From: an uncultured Pirellulaceae bacterium
GTDB lineage: Bacteria > Planctomycetota > Planctomycetia > Pirellulales > Pirellulaceae
Assembly (NCBI GenBank): GCA_937967505.1
Contig: CALCJM010000166.1
Span: 1 to 64,000 of the forward strand
Direction: 5' to 3'
DNA: 64,000 nt
A model generated the notes under the pieces. That model did not search any database and was not told where the DNA came from. It saw only the letters and a program-made list of their open reading frames with translations. Position numbers and translations under genes: made by a program. Shown piece by piece: positions 29,752 to 41,700 of the stretch (its first letter is position 1; each line of letters starts with the position of its first letter).

Positions 29752-32700
29752 ATGTCAATGTTCAGTTCAAACCAAAATCATGTTCATCTCTTTTCTATCA
29801 TCGAATCACTCGAGGACCGTGTGCTGTTTGACGGTGTCCCTGACGCAGCGTTTGTGCTGCCGTCGCAAGTCCAGTCTCCGGAACCGTTGACAGCGGATGC
29901 TCAACCGTTGGAGATCGTCGATGTCGCACCGCGCGAACTGGTGATCATTGATGGAACCGTGGAGAATCACGAACAGCTCCTTGCAGACATCCTCGCCTCG
30001 CGCGATCAAAGCGTCTTGGAAATCCGAATTCTTGATGACAACTCCAGTGGCGTCAAACAGGTCACCGATATTCTGGCTGAAAGTTCAGCCAAGTATCAGG
30101 CCATCCATATTCTGTCCCATGGAGACAACGGCAGTTTCCAGCTGGGCACCGACCAGATTAATGGCGACAGCCTTGGTGATGCCGCAAACGACTTGGTTGC
30201 TTGGTCATCATCGCTGTCAGAGGATGCTGACCTGTTGATCTACGGATGTAATTTGGCCGGTTCAGCCGACGGCGTGGACTTGATCGAGCGCATCGGCGCA
30301 CTGACGGGGGCTGATGTGGCGGCGTCGGATGATCTGACGGGTGCCGTTGAACTGGGGGGTGACTGGGATCTGGAAATCAGGGTCGGGGATATTTCGACAC
30401 CAATACTGCGGGCTGGAAATTGGTCGGGAACCCTGGCAGCAACGACGATCGACGCGGCCGAATTGACTGCCGGTTTGTCCGGGAATACTTCCACTGTGGT
30501 CAAAGGCAGTAACACGGTCACGTTTTCACAAACGGCCGGAACCGACGGACTGCAAAATGATGGAGCGGCAGTTGGCGTGGGCTTCGCCCGCAATAGTGAC
30601 TCGATTGAAACCCATGATTTTGAGGTGACATTTGACACTAACGTAATGATTGCCGAACTCGAATTTGGATATCTGAACAATGACGATCAGGCCGTTGGGC
30701 GTGGCGGCAACGGCGGGCCAGACGGAATCGAACAGCTGTTCGATTTCACTGTGCTTGACGAAAACGACATCGATATCACGGCTTCGGTAACTGTCGAACT
30801 GACTGACAATTCGACTCAGGGTGGACTGTCGTTTCAAACCACTTCCAACCTGGGACCAACGGCCCGTAGCAACGCGCTGGTTCCCGATGGGCCAGCGAAT
30901 CCGATTACCGGTGACCCGTTGCTTGACAGAGGTTCGTTCGGGGAAAATACGACGGGGGTTCTTAAATTTACCGCTGCCTCAGGTGTTTCGATCGCAAAGA
31001 TCACATTCTCTCACGAAAATATCGCGGATGTTGATGCTGCAGACGATTTGCCGTTTGGAGTTGTTCTGGAAAGTGTTGGTTTTACAAACCAAAGCAACGC
31101 GCTTTTTACGGTAACGGATATCCAGGTTAACGAAGACGGCAACGTCATTAGTGACGGTGACACCGATACGACCAATGATCCGGAACTACTGGGCGTGACA
31201 CTGAATCCGGCGTTGCGTGAGGGAGGGCAGTTTGCCAATGTGATTGGTACCGAGACGAAGTTCGGTGATTTGCGGACCGCTCAGACGTTCACCGTTCCGG
31301 CAGGGGTTGATCCGTCATCCGTTCGCATCACCGTGTTTGGCAGTGACTCGGACAACGACATTACCAACACGGGAGCGGGAAACAATACGGACCAGGACCA
31401 CCTACAGGTTAGCCTAAACGTTGACCTGCTGAACGGAACTTATTCCGGGGTAGTACAGGACTTCAGTCAGGCGAACAACGGAAAGTTCAGTTTCTCCAAT
31501 CAGACTTTGGGCCTTGATGCCAGCGAAGCCGCAATCGCGCAGGGCGACACGTCCGGATTCACGCGTGACGTGCGAGTCAACTACGATTCAAACACCGGCA
31601 TCATTACGGTGCAATTCACGGAAGACGGTGACCCAAACAATCTGAATGGGACATTGCCGGAAATTGGCGGTGCAGACAAGGGAGCCTACCTGGTCGAGTA
31701 TCTGGATGCGTCGACGTCCAGCCTGAACCTGATGAGCACGGACCCAGTGGTCAGCGAATTGGTCGGTGAGACTTTTCGAGAGGCTCGCTTCACATTGGAT
31801 GGCGACCCGGATTTTCTCACGCTGACTGCGGCCCTGGGCGATACAGCCGGTTCCCGCGCTAACAATCACCTCGAACCGCGTGGTGCGGCCCGCCTGACTC
31901 TGCAACGGCAAGCCGATGGCACTTACCTGGCCAACGGAGCGATTACCTTTACCGGCGTGGATAATGGTGGCGGTACTGGCGTCACGACCTATGCGGTCGA
32001 AGACTATGTCGTCGGCACAAGCGCAGGAGCATTACTAACGGGTAGCGCCGTCGCCAGCAGTGACTTAGATGCCGCTGACGGCACGTTTCTCTACGACGCA
32101 CAGATTTACATCGACGGCACCGAATTGGTTGTGCTGGAAGCGGCTGACTTCGCCGGTCGAATCTCGCTGTATAATGTCGAACGCTACGAGTTGGCCAAAG
32201 ACACCGGTGGCAATGATGTCGGTTCCAGCGGGATTTATCTGGGAACTCGAATCGGTAATGGTGGCGAAGACAACGCCGGTGCGACCAACGTTCCCAATGG
32301 CATTCCCGATGGGTTTGAATCGTTTAACGACAGAAGAGGAACCAACAACTTCAATAATGGCTTCAATTTTACATTTGAAATTCCTGCAGGCGCAAACTTC
32401 GGAACGCTGAACTTTTCCGGCCAGAACGGGATTCATGAAAATGGCGGCACCGCCAATGTGAAAATTGAATTGGTTCGCAATGCCGCCGGTGAAATCATCG
32501 GTGGTACATCAGCGGGCACATCGGTCGCTTTGCGAAACCTGGATCCAACGTTCGTTTCGTGGTCGGGCGTCAGCTTGGAAACCTACGACCCGGCAGTCGA
32601 GCCGGATCTGCTGATCATCCCGAACGGTAATGCAACCGAGGCCAATGCGCGGGGCGTGACCGCTAACGAGTACAGTCTGTTTGTACATGATGACCCCCAG

Positions 32701-35700
32701 TTTGCGGGCATGGCGTTTCTGTTGGACGTGGTAGATGGCAAAGATGTCATTCGGGTCGTGACGGTGGAAGCGACGAACAACAGCGGCCAATACTCACTAT
32801 CAGGCGTCAGCAGCGACTGGTATGGCAGCCCATCGATTGTGATGGAGAACGTGCCCGAAGGTGTTTCGTTCGCGACCGGTACCCAGCTTGATGCGACCAC
32901 GTGGGCATTCGCAGTTGATGAAGTCAACCCGAACAATACGGTCAGCTTTGCCGGTGTGTCGGACAACTTTAATGGTGAATTCGATGTCAACGTTTACCTG
33001 ACCAGTGACCCGGCAACTGTTCTGACTCACAAGCTGACGGTGGTCTCCAACGCGGACGCATCGCAAAGCCCGGTGACTGAAGGCGAAACGCTGACCGGCG
33101 TGAGTCCCTTCAACACTGATCCGGCCGGCAACACGGTGCAGGAGATTCTCGCCACATCGACTCTGTCGCCAGCAGCCAATGCCAACGGCATCGCGGTGAC
33201 GGCGACCACCGGTTCGGGCACATGGCAATTTTCCACTGATAGCGGAACGACCTGGACCGATGTTGGCACCGTCAGCGACGCCAGTGCGACATTGCTTGAA
33301 AACGACGATATGCTGCGCTACGTCGGCGATGGCGTCTCGATGGCGGACGGCACTGTGACGTACAAAGCCTGGGACCTGTCGGGCACCAGCCTTGCCGGTG
33401 GCAGTACCGACGTTGACACCACTGCTCCGGCGACCTCCTTTGCCGGAGCCAGCAGCACGCTGTTTTCCACTACCGGTGATACGGCCACGATCAGCATGTT
33501 GGCCGATATCGACCGGGATGGTGTGGCGGATGTCGATGACATCGACAACGACAATGACGGAATTTTGGATACCGATGAGGGCTTTGTTGCCGCAGGTCAA
33601 AACTTGCTTTTGAACCCCAGCTTTGAATCGTTGGATGAATCTGCGGTCAGTCCTGATGGCTTCATTTTCGGAGGCGGTTTCGGCGAGTTTGGCAACGATG
33701 TCAGGCAATGGGATTTGGTGAGCGGAACGGCCGAGGCGTTCCACTTGGATGGCGCTGTCAGCGAAAATGGTACGCCTGTTCCGGAGTTTCGCTTGGGAGA
33801 CATTCCGCCATTTGCAAACGCTGGTCAGGCTGATCCAGGACCGAGTGAGGGCCTTGTCTATGCGGGTTTGCATTCCGGCGATGGTGCTGCCGATGCACCG
33901 GGGGAACAAGCCTCCGGTCGTGAAACGATTGTTCATAACCTGCCATTTACCCTTGAGGCAGGCGTCGAATACGAATTACGTATGGATGTTTTTCAGGCAG
34001 ACGGTTTGGTCAGCAGCGGTCGCACCGGTGGTATGGAGCTGTACATCATTGACGCCGGCGCTACTCCTGACCCGTTAACTGCCTATCAAGACGGCACGGT
34101 TGTTGGTGGCATCGTCAACAACCCGGGAGCCAGTGGCATCCGGTTTATTGGTTTGTCGGCGGATATCACCGCTGACGGTACTCCCGGAAGTGGAACGGCG
34201 GAGAATGGCACCCCCGGTTACCAGACACTCAGTTTCACTTTCACTCCCACGGCAGACTTTGACCGTCTGTTGATTACTCCAGAATCGGGGCTTCAGATCT
34301 ACTACGGTGTCGATAACCTTCGTCTGTATGCGACAACCGAAGATATCTCTCGTGACAGCGACCTCGACGGTTTTGCTGACCATTTGGATATCGACAGTGA
34401 CGATGACGGCATCACCGACAACATCGAGGCACAGGGGACAAATGCTTTCATTGCACCAAGTGGTGATAACAATGGCATTACCGACGCCAACGGCGGAAAT
34501 GCGGACGGCCTGGATGACAACTTCGATCTGACCGGCAGCGGTGGACGACTTGGGTTGAACCCGGTCGATACCGACGGAGATGGAGTCGCGGACGTCGTGG
34601 ATACTGACAGTGACAATGACGGCATACTCGATAAAGACGAAGCTGGGCATTCCTCCACAACACTTGGAGCAGACACTGACAGCGACGGATTGCGGGATGT
34701 CTTTGAAGGTTCTCAGGTGAATGATGCGTTCATCGTCAATGATGAACTGGAGACGGGTGGTGTTGTTTCCGGACTGCCTGATTCAGATAGTGATTTGTCA
34801 ACCGATCGCACCAATGCCCGGCCACTGAACGTCGATTTTGACTTTCGTGAAGGTTCGGATGCTGACGGCGACAACGTCAGCGATCTGATCGATGTGGATG
34901 ATGACAACGACGGTATTCTGGATGTCGTGGAGCAAACCGATCGGTCATCGAACTCGATTGAAAGTGGGGACGTTAGCTTCAATTCGGTATGGTCCAACCC
35001 CCAGTTCGTGGCAGCTGAATCAGGATTGACGGCAACCGAAGGTTCGAGTTTCCTGGTGGCCGGCAACGGTACTCCAGGGGGCAATGGAACCGGGACGATC
35101 ACGCTCGATACGCTTGGTTGGGTGCCCGGAAGTCACACGATCTCCCTGGATGTCGGGCGATTTGCAGGTGTTGACCTGGCAACATTTGATTTACGAGTCA
35201 AATCAGGTGGGTTAGTACTGGGAGAATTGCAGGGCAATGCGCCGGCAGAGGGAACATTTGAAGTGTTCTCCTCTACCCTTGACTTGTCCGCGGCCCAGAT
35301 CGCAATGGGGATAGAACTTGAGATCTACGTTCCCTTCAGCGGGCCGTCCCGATCCGTTGCATTTGATCGTTTAGTTGTCGTTGGTGACGGAGATTCCGAC
35401 TCTGATGGCGTGGTGGATCGTCTGGACATCGACAGCGACAATGACGGTATCACCGATAACGTGGAAGCGCAGGCGACTCGCGACTACCTCGCGCCCAGCG
35501 GCGTGGGTGGTACAGCTGCGTTTGAGGATGTCAACCTTGATGGCCTGGATGACAATTACGATGTGGGTGCTCTCGGTGCGACTGACGGCATTGGTCTAAC
35601 GCCGGTTGATACCGACAGCACATTGAGCGATGCCGATGGTGTGGCCGACTACCTGGATACCGACAGCGACAATGACGGCGCTACCGATGCGCAGGAAGCG

Positions 35701-38700
35701 GGACACGGCGTTTCGCAGGCGATCATCGACGCTTCACCCGATAGTGATGGCGACGGCCTGAGAGATCCGGTCGATCAAGACGGCAATCAGACCTCCACGA
35801 CGTGGGATGCAAACGATGACGATGTCGATGTGCTGGGCGAGTTCACTCTGGCCGACAGCGACAATGACGTGCCGGCCGATCGCAGCACCGCCGCTCCACT
35901 AAACGTCGATTACGACTTCCGTGAAGCACTCGACAACGACGGCGACAATGTTCACGACGAACAGGACATCGACGATGACAACGACGGCATTCTAGATATC
36001 GACGAGAAGCAAACGGATGTCTTTGACTTTACAGGAAGCAGTCAGACATTCACGGTTCCTGCCGGCGTGACCGAGATTGAAATTGGGGCCTGGGGAGCAG
36101 GCGGTGGCGATGGCGGCGGAGTGACTTCCGGCGGAGCGGGCGGTTTCACCGGAGCGACCTTGCGTGTGAACGCGGGCGATGTGATTGAAATTCTTGTTGG
36201 CGAGGGCGGCGTCGATAACGACCTGACACCTCAGTTCGGTGGCGGTGGTGCTGCCGGCGCGGACAACTCGGTGAATAACCACATCGGTTCGTCTGGCGGT
36301 GGTCGCAGTGCGATTCGCATCAACGGAGTGGAAGTGTTGACAGCCGGTGGCGGTGGTGGCGGAACCTCTTCGGCTGCCGCAGGAATTTCTTCCTACGGCG
36401 GTGCTGGTGGGGGGCTGACCGGACAAGATGCCACTCATAGCGACACCTCGGTTCAAGCTGGAAAAGGTGGATCACAGTCTGCTGGCGGTGACCCTGGTGG
36501 AGTCACCGGAAACGTGGGAGATGCCGGGACACAATTCCTAGGCGGCCAGGGGGGTGACACAGGCAACACCAACGCAGGTGCCGGTGGCGGCGGTGGTGGT
36601 GGCTACTACGGCGGCGGCGGTGGCGGCGGCCAAAGGATAGCTGGCAGCACCCAGGACGGAGCCGGTGGTGGTGGTTCCAGCTATGTCGATGAATCGATCG
36701 CCAGCAACATCGTCCTGCTGCAAGGCAACCGGACCGACACGGTCAACACAGACGATCCGAATTATGTCGCCGGTGTTGCGGTTGGAGGTGATGGCGGAGC
36801 GGTTGGTGGCAATGGCTTGGTCTACATCCGTTATGAAATTGATTCAGACACCGACGGCATCGCTGACCACCGCGATCTGGACAGTGACAATGATGGTATC
36901 GCTGACAACATTGAAGCTCAGGCGACCAGCGGAACCGTGGTTCAGAGCGAAGAAGTCGCGGTTTCGCCGACGGCAGGAACCCGAGGCGACTTTACGTTGC
37001 TGGGTGTTGCTAACGGTGCGGAGCTGTCGACGACTGGTGGAATCGTCGGCGGAGGCAATGACTGGTTTAGTTACCGCGAAGGAATCGGCGCTTCGATCGG
37101 TACGACGTATCGATTCGATTTTGACGCTCCAGTTTCCAACGTCGCGCTGGCATTGAACAGCGTTCTTGACACAGCGCCCATTGGCAACTTCACCGTCTTC
37201 TACGCCGACGGAACATCGCAGCCCGGTCTTGAGGTTTCCACATCGGTGCTTGACGCAGCGTTTGGAGCGACTGGCCAGGACCTTGTGCAGCGTGTCGAAA
37301 TCAATGGCAAGGTTGGCGTCGGCGACACCAGCATCAACGGCGACGGCGACGGGAATCAGGGCTCGGGATTGGTCGAGTTCATTGGAATCGATCCGTCCAA
37401 ACAGATCACCGGGATCTCATGGGAAATGCTGGGCGTCGATACGACCGACACTTACGGAGCTAGTGTTCGCCCGGTTGTGATGGCCGAAGTGAAGGAAGTT
37501 ATTCATCCAGGCGGTGTCGATGCCAACAAAGATGGACTGGACGACGCCTACGGTCCAGGGCTAACGCCGGTTGATACCGACAGCGATGGTACGGCAGACG
37601 TTTTGGACCTGGACAGTGACAACGACGGCAAGTTTGACATCGTTGAGAGCGGCCAGAACCTGAACGACGCCAACATGGACGGCCGCACGGACGATGCTGT
37701 GGGAATCAACGGACTTGATAACAGTGCCGCCGCAGAAACAGCGGATGATTACTCTGATGTCAATGGCCTGGCTCACGACAACACCAACTTCTTGCTGGCC
37801 GATTCTGACGACGACACGGATGCCGACGGTGCCAATGCGATCGCGCTGGATGTCGATCTGGACTTCCGTGAAGCCCTCGACACCGACGGCGACAACGTCA
37901 ACGATGCGGACGACATCGACAAAGATAACGATGGTATCCTCGATACGACCGAGGGTTACCTTGATCCGGCACTTGCAGTCAACTACACCAACATCGACTT
38001 CACGGGCGTCACACTGGATCCACAGGGTTCTGTTTCGTTTGCGCGAAACATCAACGGCGTGGATGTTCTGATCACGGCCACTGCAACGCCTACCGCGCCG
38101 ACCAATGCATTTACAGTCGCGGCAGATGGATCGCTGGTCGTCGGCACAACAACTGCGGCAAACTCTCAGACAGACCCGACGCCGCCGGTTGATTTTGTGT
38201 TCACTTTCGATCAACCCGTGGATGTCCTGTTCACAGACGGCCCGGGGCAAAACGCTGGTGATTTTGGTGAGCGACTGACGCTGATCGCTCCCGGAGCGAA
38301 CTTCCAACTGAACGATCCAGGCCTGGACGACTTCGCGGGAACCTACGAACAAATCAGTGATGGCGAGGTCCGTTTCCGCAACGGCTTTGAATCAAACCCT
38401 TCGTTCCCAATTTCGAATCCGGGCGAAGGCAACTACGAAATTCGCACCGGAGCTGCGATCACCTCGTACACGATTCGTCACGAGAACTTTCACACCGGTA
38501 GCGGGAACGGCGTGAACTTCAACCTCGGCCTGATTGCTGTGGTGGATAGCGACAGTGACGGCATCGCTGACCACCTTGACATCGACAGCGACAACGATGG
38601 CATCACCGATAACATTGAAGCCCAATCAACGGCTGCATTTGAAGCTCCGTCGGGCATCGATATCGATCGCGATGGTTTGGACGATCGCTTTGACGAAGAC

Positions 38701-41700
38701 ACGTCGGTCGGCAACACTGCGTCTGATAGCGTTGGGCTGACGCCGGTGAATTCCGATGCCGCCGGTACAGCGGGAGTGACCTACACGGCCGATACCACGC
38801 CCGATTATCTGGATACCGATTCCGATGGTGACGGCACCAGCGACAACGACGAAAACGGGCTGGGTCAGTCGGCCATTGTCCACGGCACCCTGTCGACGCC
38901 GTCCAACGACGCCGATGGCGACGGTCTGTTCGATCAGTACGAAGAGGAAATTGACGGCGACATCAACGATGGCTATGTGACCAATGAAGGTGTCACCGAT
39001 GTGCTGAACACCGGTGGGGATTACCTACCGGATGCTAATGGTGACGCATCAAGTGGCACGGCGATTCCGCTGATCAACGATCTGAATTTCCGCGATCTGA
39101 ACGATTCGCCGGTTGTCAAAGATGACAACTTCACCATCAACGAAGACGCGGTGATCAATGGCAGCAGCGTGCTGATCGACAACGGCAACGGGCCCGACTT
39201 TGACGGCGATCCGGGCGATGTGATCAGTGTCTCGAAAGTCAACGAAGTGGCAGGTGACGTCGGTCGACAGATCACGTTGTCTTCCGGGGCACTGCTGACG
39301 CTGAACCTGAACGGCAACTTCGATTACGACCCAAACGACGTATTCGACTATCTGGATGACGGCGAAACGGCAACCGATTCGTTCACTTACCGCCTGACCG
39401 ATCAAAATGGAAACGAATCTGAAGAGGCCACCGTTACGATCACTCTGACGGGTGCCAACGACGCGCCGACTGTCGATCTGAACGGTGGTTTGACTGGCTT
39501 CGACTACGACGCCGACTTCGTGGAAGATTTGCAGGCCACACCATTGGCATTGATTATCGCCGACGACGCTTTGATCGACGATGTTGAAGACAATATCGTC
39601 GAAATGCGAATCGCGGTCACACTGCCGGCGGCGGGCAACGATGGAGAGGACGAACGTCTGCGGCTGACCGACGGTAACCAGGACTTCATCATTGAGCTGC
39701 CCGACGTGATTTCCGGCAGCGTCGTGACGCTTGATCCAATTACGTTTGGTTCGACAACCTTTGAGATTGCCTACGGTCAACACGACGCAGGCCTGCCGGG
39801 TTACATCAAAATCACCGACGGCAGCGCCGGTGGTGACGGCATCGACTCGAATGATCTGCAAGGCTTTATCCGTCAGTTCGCCTATCAAAATCTGAGCCAG
39901 AATGCTACAGTGGGCGATCGGATTTTTGATATCGAAGTGGATGACCACAGCGAAATAACGACCGCGACTTCGACGATCACTCTGGTGCGCTCTAATGATG
40001 CTCCGATCGCGAGTGTGGCGGCGGGGGCCAACGGGACCGTCGCGGTGGTTGGAGATCAAGTCCAGCCAACCGCTGTTTTGGGGTCGGGATCTGCAACGAC
40101 GGTCATCGCTGTCGCCGATCTGTTGGCTCAACTGGATATCTTCGATGCGGAAGGCAATGAAACGGGGATCGCCATCACGCTTGCCGACGAACGCGATGGC
40201 GTCTGGCAGTACCAACGTCCGGACATCCCCGGTCATCAGTGGACAGACTTTCAACAGGGGGATTTGGAAAACACGGATGCGACTCCGGTTCCTGTCGGCG
40301 AAGTGTTGTTGATGGACGCAAATGCGATTCTGCGGTTTGTTTCCAACGCATCGGTCGGCGAAGACGTGCGGCTTCAATTCCGTGTGTGGGACATGACCAG
40401 CACCGCAGTCGCATCGAACCCGCCATCGACCACGCCGGACGATAGCGGCGGCGCTGCTCCGACGAATACTTCTTCGCTGTCTTCGGCAGAGTTCGCCGCG
40501 TTGTTGGCTGCGGATACCGACGGTGATGGCGTTCTCAACAGCGATGATGTTGATGATGACAACGACGGCATTCTGGATACTGACGAAGGTTTTTCTGGAG
40601 GGTCGAGTGCGGCGTACGGTAGTGGAACTGCCGGTGCTGTTGATCCCTTTGATCCGACCACCACAGGCTGGTTTCAGATCATTAACAGCGGCACCATTGG
40701 GGGGACGACTTATCCGGAGGGGCAGTTGTTCGTCTACGATCCTGCCGCCAGCTCTTACGCTCCCATTGGCACGGGCGCTGGTGCGAACCTGAATTCCGCA
40801 GGGCTCAATCCGGACAACGGGTTGCTTTATGCAATCGTCAAACGCCCCAATGGCGCTTCCGATGCGCAGGGGAATGCTCTCTCCAAGGGAGATCTTGTCT
40901 TCTTTGACATTGATGGTGAATTATTCAGAGTCGGAAATACCGGGATCGACGTCACCAATGCCGGCGATTACTACAATGGTGAATTGTATGTTCAGGATGA
41001 CTTCCAGATCTCGGTGGTGAATCTGTCCACCGCTGCGGTTGTCAAGACCTTCTCAATTACCAACGTCGATTTTAATTTGGGCGACTTCACCCAAATCAAT
41101 GGTGTGTTTTATCACCTCGAATCAAGCGGGCAACTTCTGTCAGTGGATGCCACCGGAACGATCAATGATGGGGACACTGTCACGGTCGGTTCTGCGAACG
41201 TGGCGGGATTGCCGGCAGGTTTTAGCGGTTTGAATGGCGCTTCCTTTCAGTCCCTCAATGCGACGACTGGTGCCGTTGATCTGTACTTTTCCAACAATAC
41301 CACCGGTGAGATTTACCGAATTGACGATTTCACTACCAGTGCACCCGTCGCGGTCTTCGCGGGCAACGGCGTTCCCACGGGTTCCAATGACGGAGCCGCT
41401 TCTCCTCTGGCATTGCCCCCCACAGCAAGCGGACGGGACAGTGATGGTGACGGGATCTTCGATCATTTGGACATCGATAGTGATGATGACGGTATCACCG
41501 ACAACGTTGAAGCGCAGACGACCGACGGTTACATCGCACCATCGGGAACCGGCTTGGCGATGATCGATGCCAATGATGATGGTCTGGACGATCGCTACGA
41601 CACACGTTCGACACTCAACGGCGGACTTGGAGTCGATTTAAACACACCGGACGCCACCGTTGCCGAATCCTTGCTGGCGACACAAGTCGATACTGATGGG

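Noticed and set aside
39049-40377. 442-aa minus-strand ORF inside the giant gene (also 32800..33936 and 51862..52878)
   Set aside because: Antisense to repeat-rich, codon-biased coding sequence. Low-complexity composition mirrors the sense repeats; expected artifact.
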